This document shows, piece after piece, positions 8,780-16,580 of a stretch of 34,203 nucleotides of DNA. The first letter of the stretch is position 1; each line of letters starts with the position of its first letter. The stretch lies in assembly GCA_017617115.1 (NCBI GenBank), contig JAFZXA010000136.1, positions 1-34,203 on the forward strand, written 5' to 3'. The DNA comes from Treponema sp. (lineage in GTDB: Bacteria; Spirochaetota; Spirochaetia; Treponematales; Treponemataceae). The notes beneath the pieces are model-generated. The model saw only the letters and a program-made list of their open reading frames with translations, had not been told where the DNA came from and did no database searches. Made by a program: the position numbers and the translations under genes.

Positions 8780-8808
8780 TTGTTTTTTCACCATTCCCGT
8801 GTTATCTT
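8780..8808 (+). promoter_or_regulatory. hpf promoter
   Basis: TTGTTT (8780-8785), a 17-nt spacer and TATCTT (8803-8808) with an upstream TGT (extended -10). The leader of about 50 nt contains AAGGAG before ATG 8864. Confidence 0.5.
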
Positions 8809-8863
8809 TATATAAAGGAGAGAAAAACTACAAACAGGGCAAAACGCCCGCAAGGAGAAATTT

Positions 8864-9151
8864 ATGGAAAAATCAATAAATGCAGTTGGATTTACATTGG
8901 AACAGAAACAGTCTGACATGATAGATTCAAAACTTAAAAGAATTGCTTATGCAGAAGACCTTATCATCAATCTTACAATGCGCATTAAGCACGACAAAGC
9001 TTATTCTGTAGAAACAACTGTAAACTTCCGCTGGGGTTCACAGGCACACGTTTCAAACGAAGATTTTGACTTTGGCGCAGCACTGAACAAAAACATGGAT
9101 ATGCTCGACCAGAAGATAAATAAAGAAAAAGAAAAGAAACAAGAAAAATAA
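8864..9151 (+). CDS. hpf: Short ribosome hibernation promoting factor (S30AE family)
   Basis: A 95-residue protein, the length of short HPF/RaiA. The pattern fits the family: beta1 INAVGFTLEQ, helix with K-x-KRIAYAED, beta strands YSVETTVNFRWGS, then a second helix ending DFGAALNKNMDMLDQKINKEKEK. These proteins sit in the 30S decoding channel and inactivate ribosomes in stationary phase. An AAGGAG site is 8 nt before ATG. hpf next to rpoN is a widespread arrangement, although here the two are divergent rather than tandem. The very basic tail is typical. Confidence 0.88.
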   Translation: MEKSINAVGFTLEQKQSDMIDSKLKRIAYAEDLIINLTMRIKHDKAYSVETTVNFRWGSQAHVSNEDFDFGAALNKNMDMLDQKINKEKEKKQEK

Positions 9152-9153
9152 CA

Positions 9154-9182
9154 TTGCACTTTTTTCTTTTTTTTTGTATAGT
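9154..9182 (+). promoter_or_regulatory. hprK promoter
   Basis: TTGCAC (9154-9159), a 17-nt spacer containing a long T-run, and TATAGT (9177-9182). ATG 9191 lies 8 nt after the -10 box, so the start site should fall on or just before the start codon. No SD is present. Confidence 0.65.
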
Positions 9183-9190
9183 ATATCTGT

Positions 9191-10180
9191 ATGGCAGAAA
9201 AGAAATTCACAGTTTTGGATTTGCTCGACCTGGAACTTTCAGGTCACGACGCCCTGCAGCTTAAATGTATTGCCGGGCGCCGGGGACTTCCTCGTGCAAT
9301 AACTAATCCGGAAATAAACCGCCCGGGACTTGCACTTTCGGGCTTTTTTGAAAACTTTGCCGGTGACCGTGTTCAGCTTTTTGGACGCGGTGAAACTGCC
9401 TACCTTCACAAACTTCATAAAGAAAAAAATACAGACACATTACAAGCTTTCTTCAAACCTGGAATTCCTTGCTGTGTATTTACTTATAACTGCGAACCAA
9501 CAGAAGAATTCCGTGAGCTTGCCGAAGAAAACTGCTGCCCTATTTTACAGACCGACCTTTCATCTACAGAATTCACAACACGCCTTACCCGTGTATTTTC
9601 AAATATTTTTGCACCTCATAAAACCTTCCATGGAGTTTTAGTAGAAGTTTACGGTATTGGTATTCTTCTTTCGGGTCACTCAGGCGTTGGTAAAAGTGAA
9701 ACGGCTCTTGAACTTGTAGAACGCGGACACCGCCTTGTTGCCGATGACATTATAGAAATCCGCTGTGTAAACGGAAACACAATTCTTGGGCGCGGTGCAA
9801 ACACAACAATCAGTCACCACATGGAAATCCGCGGACTTGGTATAATAAATATTTCGCAGCTTTATGGCGTAGGTGCAATCCGAAACCAGAAGGAAGTTCA
9901 GCTCATAGTTCAACTTGAAGACTGGGATTCCAGCAAGGCCTACGACCGTCTTGGAACAGAACAGGCTTATCAGGAACTTCTTGGCGTTAAGATTCCTGTA
10001 ATTGAAATTCCTGTACGTCCTGGACGAAACCTTCCTATTATTATTGAAGCTGCCGCCATGAACGAACGTCTTAAGGATATGGGTTATAACGCCGCCAAAG
10101 ACTTTAATGAAAATGTACTTAAATGGATTGAAACCGGTGATGCAAAAACTGCATACTATGGTCACGATAATTCATACTAA
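9191..10180 (+). CDS. hprK: HPr kinase/phosphorylase
   Basis: A bifunctional enzyme that phosphorylates HPr on Ser46 and removes that phosphate according to energy state. The C-terminal catalytic domain has the conserved HG at 143-144, P-loop GHSGVGKS at about 162-169, VADD near 183-186, and the HprK signature MEIRGLGIINI at about 211-221. The N-terminal domain (1-130) is also present, and length (329) matches the family. ptsH follows 32 nt downstream, giving kinase and substrate in one unit. With no sugar permease visible, a purely regulatory role is plausible, but that is inference. Confidence 0.97.
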   Translation: MAEKKFTVLDLLDLELSGHDALQLKCIAGRRGLPRAITNPEINRPGLALSGFFENFAGDRVQLFGRGETAYLHKLHKEKNTDTLQAFFKPGIPCCVFTYNCEPTEEFRELAEENCCPILQTDLSSTEFTTRLTRVFSNIFAPHKTFHGVLVEVYGIGILLSGHSGVGKSETALELVERGHRLVADDIIEIRCVNGNTILGRGANTTISHHMEIRGLGIINISQLYGVGAIRNQKEVQLIVQLEDWDSSKAYDRLGTEQAYQELLGVKIPVIEIPVRPGRNLPIIIEAAAMNERLKDMGYNAAKDFNENVLKWIETGDAKTAYYGHDNSY

Positions 10181-10212
10181 AATATATAGGCAGAAATGCC
10201 GGGGAAAACATT

Positions 10213-10479
10213 ATGATTGAAAAAATTCTTACTGTTCAGAATCGTGCAGGTATTCACGCACGCCCAGCTGCTATTATTGCACAGACAGCAAACAAGTTCG
10301 AAGCAGAAATTACACTAACCCGCGATGATACTTCGGTAAATGCAAAATCAATTATGGGTGTAATTGCAATGGGTGCCGGCTACAATACACAGATGACTAT
10401 GACAGTAGAAGGCCCGGATGAATCGGAAGCAGCAGCTACAATTCAGGCTCTTTTTGATTCAAAATTTGAAGAAGAGTAA
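10213..10479 (+). CDS. ptsH: Phosphocarrier protein HPr
   Basis: An 88-residue HPr with both regulatory sites. GIHARPA places the PTS phosphoryl-accepting histidine at position 15, and NAKSIMGV places the HprK target serine at position 46. The remainder (MTMTVEGPDESEAAATIQALFDSKFEE) matches the family fold. A GGGGA site precedes ATG. It lies between hprK and lexA in one run of plus-strand genes. Confidence 0.97.
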   Translation: MIEKILTVQNRAGIHARPAAIIAQTANKFEAEITLTRDDTSVNAKSIMGVIAMGAGYNTQMTMTVEGPDESEAAATIQALFDSKFEEE

Positions 10480-10512
10480 TTAAAGTCCGCCAAGGCTTTT
10501 TCAGGAGGCATT

Positions 10513-11118
10513 ATGAAAGGAATCACCGACAGACAAAAAGAAGTTTTAACTTTTATTTCATCATATACAGACGCAAACGGATATCCACCAACAGTCCGCG
10601 AAATTAGTGAGCATTTTGAAATTTCAATCCGCGCAGTACAGGATCATATTTTAGCCCTTCAGAAAAAAGGATTTTTATCACAGGCACAAAAACGCGCACG
10701 CTCAATTAAAGTACTTTCCGATTCCGATGCCTCTGCTCCTTTTGTTGGCCGTGTACCTCTTCTAGGAACAGTAGCAGCCGGTAAACCTCTCCTTTGCGAA
10801 GAAAATCTTGACGGATATTTAAATCTTACAGAACCTTTTGTTCGCCCCGGAAAAAGCTACTTTGCACTTCGCGTTCGTGGTCAGAGCATGATAAACGCAG
10901 GTATTCTTGAAGGAGACCTTGCAGTAATTGAACAGGCAAATACTGCAGTAGACGGCCAGATTATTGTTGCCGTAATTGATGATGCAATCACTCTAAAACG
11001 ATATTACAAGGAAGCAGGAAGAATAAGACTTCAGCCGGAAAATCCTGCATTCCAGCCTATTTACTGCGATGACCTTCGCATTGTAGGCATTCTTTCAAAT
11101 ATCGTAAGAACTTACTAA
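10513..11118 (+). CDS. lexA: LexA repressor
   Basis: SOS repressor of 201 residues. The N-terminal winged HTH (TDRQKEVLTFI, PPTVREISEHF, then a recognition helix ISIRAVQDHILALQKKG) is joined to an S24 protease domain. The autocleavage site is Ala89-Gly90 in TVAAGKP. The nucleophile is Ser125 in RGQSM and the general base Lys162 in ITLKRYY, so autocleavage capacity is intact. An AGGAGG site lies 5 nt before ATG. No LexA box could be recognised with confidence. Some treponemes are reported to lack LexA, so its presence is informative for taxonomy. Confidence 0.96.
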   Translation: MKGITDRQKEVLTFISSYTDANGYPPTVREISEHFEISIRAVQDHILALQKKGFLSQAQKRARSIKVLSDSDASAPFVGRVPLLGTVAAGKPLLCEENLDGYLNLTEPFVRPGKSYFALRVRGQSMINAGILEGDLAVIEQANTAVDGQIIVAVIDDAITLKRYYKEAGRIRLQPENPAFQPIYCDDLRIVGILSNIVRTY

Positions 11119-11124
11119 ACAGTT

Positions 11125-12177
11125 TTGGAGCAGTTACGCGGGCAGATGACACCACCGGTTTATTTATATAACGGCCCCGAATTTGGTCAGCGCGATGAAG
11201 CCGTAGAAGCAGTAATTAAAGCGCTCGAAAAAAAATTCGGTGAAAGTGAACAGCATATTTATTATCTCAACGAAACTTCAATTGCTCAGGTGCTTTCTGT
11301 GCTGGACAACGGTAACTTATTTTCAAGTGCAACCTGTGTTATTTGCAAAAATGCCGAGCTGCTCAAAAAAAAGGAAGATATTACCGTTGTAGAAAACTGG
11401 ATAAAAAGTGTTCAGACTTCGGGTGAAGAAAGTTCTGCTCTGATTTTTGTTTCTGATGAAATTTCTGTAGATTCAAAGCTCGACAAGCTTGTGCCACCTT
11501 CAAATAAAAAGAAATTCTGGGAAATGTTTGATAATCAGAAGGTTCCATGGCTAACTGATTATTTCCGCAAAAACGGATACGGTCTTGAACCAGATGCCGC
11601 CCAGATGATTTTAGACATGGTAGACAACAACACACTGGCACTTAAAAATGAATGTTCACGCTTTTTCCTGTGCCTTGAAAAAGGAAAAATTGTTACCCCG
11701 GAAGATGTAGACTCCTTTTTGACACACAACCGCGAAGAAAATGCATTTACTCTTTTTAAGCAGATGGTAACCACTTCGGAATCGGCCGAAAAACGCTTTT
11801 CTGATTCGCTTGAAGTTCTTCAGGGAATAAGGCTTTCAAAAGATAATTCTTCAGTAGCAATAATTGCAGGACTTTCACTGTGCTTTAGAAGACTTGTTTT
11901 ATGGCATAAGCTTCAAACAGAAAGTAACGGCGGCTATGGTGCAGATGATGCAACGCTTAAACAAAACGGCTTTGGAAGTAATTTACAGCAGAACCAGTAC
12001 CGCAAGGCAGCAAAAATCTGGACAATCGGGCAGGCAACAGCCATACTTGCAGTTCTGGCCTCTACCGACATGCAGATTCGTTCCGGCGGCACAATGATGG
12101 AAGATGTGCTTTTGCAAAAAATGCTTTTTGAAATTATTGTAAAAAAAGGCGCAACTCTCGCAACAGCCGAATATTAA
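11125..12177 (+). CDS. holA: DNA polymerase III delta subunit
   Basis: A 350-residue protein with HolA organisation: N-terminal PPVYLYNGPEFGQRDEAVEAV, then ALIFVSDEIS and a central helical segment, and a C-terminal collar domain (LSLCFRRLVLWHKL, then ILAVLASTDMQIRSGG). Delta opens the beta clamp during loading. The start is either TTG 11125 or ATG 11146. Neither has an ideal SD, but the family usually begins close to the PVYLYNG segment, which favours the ATG. The gene follows lexA after 6 nt, and its stop overlaps that of the convergent PC4-like gene. Confidence 0.85.
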   Translation: MEQLRGQMTPPVYLYNGPEFGQRDEAVEAVIKALEKKFGESEQHIYYLNETSIAQVLSVLDNGNLFSSATCVICKNAELLKKKEDITVVENWIKSVQTSGEESSALIFVSDEISVDSKLDKLVPPSNKKKFWEMFDNQKVPWLTDYFRKNGYGLEPDAAQMILDMVDNNTLALKNECSRFFLCLEKGKIVTPEDVDSFLTHNREENAFTLFKQMVTTSESAEKRFSDSLEVLQGIRLSKDNSSVAIIAGLSLCFRRLVLWHKLQTESNGGYGADDATLKQNGFGSNLQQNQYRKAAKIWTIGQATAILAVLASTDMQIRSGGTMMEDVLLQKMLFEIIVKKGATLATAEY

Positions 12178-12398
12178 AGTTCTATCTTATTCAACAGACC
12201 TTTCAGAGCCACCAGTTCTTCTTTAGTCAAAGTCAGACCTTTGCCCATTTTTTCGTGATCGGGTGACCAGCTGCGTAAATCGTATTTTGCAGGACGTCCG
12301 CCCCATGAAACAAGGTTTAATTCCATGTTCCAGCCGCCTTTTCCTTCTGCAACCACGCCAAGGCTTTGTTCTATAGAAAAAGAGAAGTCATCTGCCAT
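12174..12398 (-). CDS. PC4-like ssDNA-binding protein (YdbC family)
   Basis: A 74-residue protein resembling Lactococcus YdbC, a PC4/p15-fold protein that binds single-stranded DNA or RNA. Diagnostic stretch: GWNMELNLVSWGGRPAKYD followed by LRSWSPDHEKMGKGLTLT. ATG 12398 is chosen because TGGAGG lies 5 nt upstream; an upstream ATG at 12419 has no SD. The gene is preceded by a structured stretch (12441-12523) that could be its leader. It converges on holA with stops overlapping by 4 nt. Confidence 0.85.
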   Translation of the reverse strand: MADDFSFSIEQSLGVVAEGKGGWNMELNLVSWGGRPAKYDLRSWSPDHEKMGKGLTLTKEELVALKGLLNKIEL

Positions 12399-12440
12399 AA
12401 AAACCTCCAAATAAAACAAGTATTTGATTAATTCATATGC

Positions 12441-12523
12441 AAGGTTGCCCCCTCCCGTGGAAAATGCCTTCGACCAACAGAAGGAAGTTGTCCTCAGTCA
12501 TTTTTCACTCCGGGTGCAACCTT
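12441..12523. ncRNA. Structured element, candidate leader or small RNA
   Basis: An 83-nt imperfect hairpin with three stacked helices: AAGGTTGC/GCAACCTT (12441-12448 with 12516-12523), CCCG/CGGG (12454-12457 with 12511-12514), and TGGAAAATG/CATTTTTCA (12458-12466 with 12499-12507). An apical CAAC/GTTG stem closes the loop AGAAGGAA. On the minus strand a weak -10 (TATAAC near 12536-12541) would place it in the leader of the PC4-like gene. No U-run follows on either strand. It does not match a family I can name. Confidence 0.45.
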
Positions 12524-12632
12524 AAGATGAATTTTGTTATACATAATTGTTTCATTCACATTATTCTATCACATATTTTCTATATAACGAGCCTTTTTTT
12601 ACCGAATTTTGCTTAAAATGCCGATAATAACA

Positions 12633-12661
12633 TTGTAAGAATGTATTTTATGGGTTAAAAT
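12633..12661 (+). promoter_or_regulatory. Promoter of the lipoprotein/LysM operon
   Basis: TTGTAA (12633-12638), a 17-nt spacer and TAAAAT (12656-12661), with GAGG and ATG 12692 following. Confidence 0.5.
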
Positions 12662-12691
12662 AAATTAATTCTTTAAAATGTGAGGATTATT

Positions 12692-13696
12692 ATGAAAAAA
12701 CTAGCTTTTTGGGCTCTTTCGGTTTTCTTAATCCTTTCGCTTATTTCTTGCGGTTCTAAAAAATCCGCAGAAGTAACAACGGAACCGGAACCACCTGCAG
12801 TTGAGGAAACTGTAGAAGAGACAATCGAAGAGACTGTTGAGGAAACTGTTTCTACGGCAGATTTAGATTTGGCTTTGGCAAATATGAATTCTGCAAGACA
12901 AGCCGCCATTGATTCAGATGCCGAAGAATACGCTCCAGATTATTTTGATTCCCTTGAAGAAAAATATAACGATCTCAAGGCTCGTGCTGCAAATGGAGAA
13001 GATGTTACAGCAGAGTGTAACGATCTTGCTAAAAGATATCAGGCTCTTGCTGCTTATGTAAATGCTCTTGATGCAAAAGAAACAATCGACGATTATGAAC
13101 TTCCTGCTTTAGCTCAGGCTGCATACGATAAAGGCTGTAAAGATTTGGATGATTTTGAAGAGCTCTTTGAGGATCCAAATTCAAATGCAGATGACCTTCT
13201 TGCAAAAGGAACTTCTGCTTATGCAAACTTCAAAACTGTTCTTGTAGCTCTTTACAAGGATATTGCAAAGGATGCACGTGCCGACGCTCTTGAAGCAAAG
13301 AAAGATGCAGACTCTGTAAAAGCTGCTGTTTCAGAAAAACGCGAATACAACCGTGGTGTTGAATTATTCAAAAAAGGTGACGCAAGCTACTCAATGAACG
13401 GATACGAAGCCGCTTGTGATGCTTACGATGAAGCTTACGATATCTTCAGCACACTTTATGAAACAATTTCTGAAAAACGCGCTGCTGCTCTTGCCGCTAT
13501 TGAAGCCGCAAAGAAGAGTGTAGAAGCAAGTGCCGCAATTGCAGAAGAAGCAGACCTTGAAGCACCTCTTACCGGCGATGTAGACGGTATTGAAGATGAA
13601 GATGCTGTTCTTCTTGAAGAAGATGACTATGCCGACCCAGAAGATGCCGAGGTTTACCTTGAAGAAGAACTCTCTGTTGGGGGTAATGCAAAATGA
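12692..13696 (+). CDS. Lipoprotein with acidic repeats and helical DUF4398-like region
   Basis: A 334-residue lipoprotein. The lipobox LSLISCGS puts the acylated cysteine near residue 20. A Glu/Thr/Val-rich linker built on the repeat VEETVEET follows (about residues 30-52). Residues about 56-280 are alpha-helical and Ala/Asp/Glu-rich with TPR or DUF4398-like spacing (SARQAAIDSDAEEYAPDYFD, then KKGDASYSMNGYEAACDAYD). The C-terminus is strongly acidic. ATG 12692 is preferred over GTG 12680 because GAGG precedes it. The stop overlaps the start of the LysM gene (ATGA), so the two are translationally coupled and probably form an envelope complex. Confidence 0.88.
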   Translation: MKKLAFWALSVFLILSLISCGSKKSAEVTTEPEPPAVEETVEETIEETVEETVSTADLDLALANMNSARQAAIDSDAEEYAPDYFDSLEEKYNDLKARAANGEDVTAECNDLAKRYQALAAYVNALDAKETIDDYELPALAQAAYDKGCKDLDDFEELFEDPNSNADDLLAKGTSAYANFKTVLVALYKDIAKDARADALEAKKDADSVKAAVSEKREYNRGVELFKKGDASYSMNGYEAACDAYDEAYDIFSTLYETISEKRAAALAAIEAAKKSVEASAAIAEEADLEAPLTGDVDGIEDEDAVLLEEDDYADPEDAEVYLEEELSVGGNAK

Positions 13697-14382
13697 AAAA
13701 GTTAGTTTTGATTTTTATGGCAGTTTTAATGACTGCTTCGATTTTTGCTGTTAGTTATAAAAATAACACATATCAGAAGCTTGCCGACGAATATACTAAA
13801 AAGGCAGAAAAAGCTATGGATGCCGGTGAATATGACGATGCAATCAAATATTCACAGGAAGCCCAGAAAAACGCAGAGCTTTCTAAAGCATTTGTAGCAA
13901 GAATGCTTGCAATGGGTGAAGCAGAAGATAATATCAAGCTTGCTAAAAACAAGATTGCCTGGGCCGAAAAAATTGACGCCCCAAACATTTACCCAATGGC
14001 TTATACAGCTGCAAAAGAAAACCTTGCAAATGCAGAAACTTCTTTTGAAGCAGAAGAATGGGGCCGCGCAAACGAATATGCAAAGCTTTCACTTGCAGCA
14101 CTTGAAGGAGTTACAGAAGTAACACCTCTTCCTGCAGAATATATCGTTCGTCCTTGGGCCGAAACAAAAGACTGCTACTGGAATATTTCTGGTCGTCCTT
14201 ATGTTTACAATAACCCATTGCTCTGGGAAAACCTGTATCAGGCAAACAAATCTAAAATGCCAAAGCCTGAGGATCCAAACCTCATTCTTCCTGGCATGAA
14301 GATGAGTATTCCAAGCCTCACTGGTGAATACAGAACTGGAACTTATGATCCTAAAAAGGAATATGACACCTACGGAAAATAA
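13693..14382 (+). CDS. Periplasmic TPR-like/LysM protein
   Basis: A 229-residue protein with a signal peptide (MKKLVLIFMAVLMTASIFAV). A helical region (about residues 25-145) has TPR/DUF4398-like repeats (AEKAMDAGEYDDAIKYSQEA). The C-terminal LysM-like segment (about 150-212) runs from YIVRPWAETKDCYWNISG through NPLLWENLYQANKSKMPKP to NLILPGMKMSIP, the family's peptidoglycan-binding layout. It is encoded directly after the lipoprotein with a 4-nt overlap. A role linking outer membrane and peptidoglycan is inferred. Confidence 0.85.
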   Translation: MKKLVLIFMAVLMTASIFAVSYKNNTYQKLADEYTKKAEKAMDAGEYDDAIKYSQEAQKNAELSKAFVARMLAMGEAEDNIKLAKNKIAWAEKIDAPNIYPMAYTAAKENLANAETSFEAEEWGRANEYAKLSLAALEGVTEVTPLPAEYIVRPWAETKDCYWNISGRPYVYNNPLLWENLYQANKSKMPKPEDPNLILPGMKMSIPSLTGEYRTGTYDPKKEYDTYGK

Positions 14383-14403
14383 TTAATTCCGATAAGTAAT
14401 TGT

Positions 14404-14490
14404 CACACGGATTCGAAACGGCTAACGCCGTTTCTGGTGATTAAAAAATGGGAATTACGTTAGTAATTCCGAATCCGTGTGGCATTTTTT
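14404..14490. terminator. Nested bidirectional terminator between convergent genes
   Basis: An 11-bp outer stem CACACGGATTC (14404-14414) / GAATCCGTGTG (14471-14481) encloses two perfect hairpins: GAAACGGC-taac-GCCGTTTC (14415-14434) and GGAATTAC-gtta-GTAATTCC (14451-14470). On the plus strand the outer stem is followed by GCATTTTTT, which would end the LysM transcript. On the minus strand the GGAATTAC hairpin is followed by CATTTTTTAA, which would end the Nudix transcript. Confidence 0.7.
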
Positions 14491-15088
14491 ATTTAACAAT
14501 AGTTTTCTTTAAATAAAAACACATCGCTGTAGACATAAGTGCATGCGGGAATTGCGCTGTTCCCATATCCTGTTCAATCTGGCTCACCGGCACTTTAATC
14601 ACGTTTACAAACTCATCATCATCAAGACTCTGTTGGTTGCTGCATTCAAGCTGTTGCGCTAAAAAAATATGCACATGGTTCGAAAAAAGGGCCGGATTCG
14701 GGTTTACCTGACCAAGCTTTGTAAGTTTTCCGGCAACACAGCCTGTTTCTTCAAGAAGCTCGCGTCTGGCAGCTGTTTCCGGTTCCTCTCCCCTGTCAAT
14801 TACCCCACCCGGAAACTCTACACTAAGGCATTTTGACCCATGGCGCCACTGTTTTACCATATAAAAATTCTTTTGGCCTGTGGTCTTATCTTCAAGCTCT
14901 GGAATAACAATTACCCAGTCGGGAGCATCAAGAACAATGTAATCGCCCTGTACTGTGCGACCTGTTTTGGTGTCATTATAAGTATTTGTGCTGCTTGTAA
15001 CATCAAAAACCACAGTTTTAAGCAATGATTTTTTGTTCCCGCAACACCATTTTAGTTTTTCATCGTCCTCGGTAAAATAATTTGACAT
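14489..15088 (-). CDS. Nudix hydrolase (ADP-ribose pyrophosphatase-like)
   Basis: A 199-residue protein with an intact Nudix box, G-x5-E-x7-REUXEE-xGU, seen as GGVIDRGEEPETAARRELLE then ETGC (about residues 95-117), preceded by VEFP. The catalytic REXXEE motif is complete. The upstream VIVIPELED/FYMVKQWRHG and downstream NPNPALFSNHVHIFLA resemble ADP-ribose pyrophosphatases, so nucleotide-sugar cleavage is the best guess; substrate is not shown. AGGAG lies 5 nt before ATG 15088. Divergent from the cytidylate-kinase-like gene. Confidence 0.9.
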   Translation of the reverse strand: MSNYFTEDDEKLKWCCGNKKSLLKTVVFDVTSSTNTYNDTKTGRTVQGDYIVLDAPDWVIVIPELEDKTTGQKNFYMVKQWRHGSKCLSVEFPGGVIDRGEEPETAARRELLEETGCVAGKLTKLGQVNPNPALFSNHVHIFLAQQLECSNQQSLDDDEFVNVIKVPVSQIEQDMGTAQFPHALMSTAMCFYLKKTIVK

Positions 15089-15128
15089 ATGTCTCCTCTA
15101 GCCTTATCATAATATACAAGAGGTGCAT

Positions 15129-15950
15129 ATGGCAATAATTACTCTCGCACGACAGGTTGCTGCAAAAGGTGACGAAGTAGCTCAGGAATTAGCTTCAAAG
15201 CTTGATTATCAGTTTATTACACGCAAGCAAATTGAACAGCGCATTATTGAACTTGGTTTTCCAGAGTCAAAGCTTCCTAAATACGACGAGCGAAAACCGG
15301 GCTTTTTTGCTTCAATGGCAAAAGACCGCGACGCCTACCAGAATCTTTCGCAGTATGCCATGCTTGAAGCTGCCTCAAAAGGAAATGTTATTTTTATTGG
15401 TCGTGGTGCCTTTGCCTTTTTTGCCTCTGTTCCAAACCATATTGCTGTACGCCTTATTGCAAGCAACAAAGTAAGAATTGCACGTCTTATGGAAGAGTTT
15501 GAGTGGGACGAAAAGCAGGCCCGTCAGCACATTCAGGAAAGTGATGCAAACCGCACAGGCTTTCATAAGAACTTTTATAACATCGACATTGATGATCCTT
15601 CAAATTTCCATATGTTTTTAAATACAGGTTCTATTTCAATAAACGACTGTGCAAATATAATTGCCGATTTTACCCGCGCTCATATTACACCTCCAAAAGA
15701 AGAAGAAGGCACAAAGCTTGTAGAAGAAATGCTCAAGGCTCAGACAGTCGTAAACAAACTGATTTTTGATTTTAAGATTGGAATTGACTTTTTACATGCC
15801 GCAATTGAAGACGAAACTTTTGTTCTATATGGAGTTACCGATGCCCCTGGTCTTGTAGAACAGGCCCTTGATATTGTACGAAAAGAGCTTCCTGGATATC
15901 CTGTAAAATCTGCCGTAAGCATTGTGCATGACTTTAAGCAATTTCAGTAG
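15129..15950 (+). CDS. Cytidylate kinase-like protein with C-terminal BON-like domain
   Basis: Residues about 1-190 match the cytidylate-kinase-like family (ITLARQVAAKGDEVAQELAS, then IGRGAFAFF and VRLIAS, LMEEFEWDEKQARQHIQESD). The P-loop region is degenerate (AAKGDE in place of a Gly-rich loop), which is usual for this family but leaves catalysis uncertain. Residues about 210-270 (IDFLHAAIEDETFVLYGVTD, then a helix and VKSAVSIV) look like a BON domain. ATG 15129 is chosen over GTG 15123 because AGAGG lies 5 nt upstream. Confidence 0.8.
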   Translation: MAIITLARQVAAKGDEVAQELASKLDYQFITRKQIEQRIIELGFPESKLPKYDERKPGFFASMAKDRDAYQNLSQYAMLEAASKGNVIFIGRGAFAFFASVPNHIAVRLIASNKVRIARLMEEFEWDEKQARQHIQESDANRTGFHKNFYNIDIDDPSNFHMFLNTGSISINDCANIIADFTRAHITPPKEEEGTKLVEEMLKAQTVVNKLIFDFKIGIDFLHAAIEDETFVLYGVTDAPGLVEQALDIVRKELPGYPVKSAVSIVHDFKQFQ

Positions 15951-15951
15951 G

Positions 15952-15980
15952 TTGACTTTTCTGCCCCGTTTAGCGATAAT
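15952..15980 (+). promoter_or_regulatory. pgsA promoter
   Basis: TTGACT (15952-15957), a 17-nt spacer and GATAAT (15975-15980). ATG 15987 follows after 6 nt with no SD. Confidence 0.65.
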
Positions 15981-15986
15981 TTACCT

Positions 15987-16580
15987 ATGAAAACCTCAAA
16001 TGCATTTACTTTAACACGCATTCTTTTTGCGCCAGTTTTTTTTATATTCTATTTTTTTCCAATTTGGACAGGATTATTTACAAAGGCATCGCTTTTAGTT
16101 GCAATTCCTCTTTTGTGTTTTGCAGAGTTCACTGATTTTTTAGATGGGCATTATGCACGCAAGCACAATGAAGTAAGCGATTTTGGAAAGATTTTTGATC
16201 CGTTCGCCGATGTTATTCTTCATATGACAACCTTTATGTGCCTTATGTTTTCGGCAGGAACACTTGGCGGCTACACTCCACGCTTTGTTTTTATTCTGAT
16301 TATGTACCGCGAAATGGGTCAAACCTTCCTTCGCATGGTTTGTGCAAAAAAAGGAATTGCAATTGCTGCACGTAAAGGTGGAAAAATAAAGACTGTAACT
16401 TATGTAGTTTCGGGCTTTTATGCACTTTTCCTTGAAGCACTTGTTCGCCTTGATATTGTACCAGAATGCTTTGGAACCTTGAAAATAGTTGCCATCTGTC
16501 TTTTTGTGCTTTCTCTTATTCTTAGTTACACTTCATTTATTGATTATCTTATTCACTTTGGTAAGACACTGAAAGAGTAA
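15987..16580 (+). CDS. pgsA: CDP-alcohol phosphatidyltransferase (PgsA-like)
   Basis: A 197-residue membrane enzyme. The family signature is perfect: D53-G54-x2-A57-R58-x8-G67-x3-D71-x3-D75, with an extra D50. Several hydrophobic helices surround it (about 8-28, 33-48, 75-95, 135-155, 160-185). It probably makes phosphatidylglycerolphosphate from CDP-diacylglycerol and glycerol-3-phosphate, though the signature alone does not fix the alcohol. It appears to be transcribed from its own leaderless-type promoter. The downstream gene is separated by a repeat element. Confidence 0.88.
   Translation: MKTSNAFTLTRILFAPVFFIFYFFPIWTGLFTKASLLVAIPLLCFAEFTDFLDGHYARKHNEVSDFGKIFDPFADVILHMTTFMCLMFSAGTLGGYTPRFVFILIMYREMGQTFLRMVCAKKGIAIAARKGGKIKTVTYVVSGFYALFLEALVRLDIVPECFGTLKIVAICLFVLSLILSYTSFIDYLIHFGKTLKE

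Noticed and set aside
12441-12523. Signal recognition particle RNA
   Set aside because: The long hairpin and the AGAAGGAAG apex recall SRP RNA, but the invariant apical GGTCAGGTCCGGAAGGAAGC pattern and its symmetric internal loop are absent.
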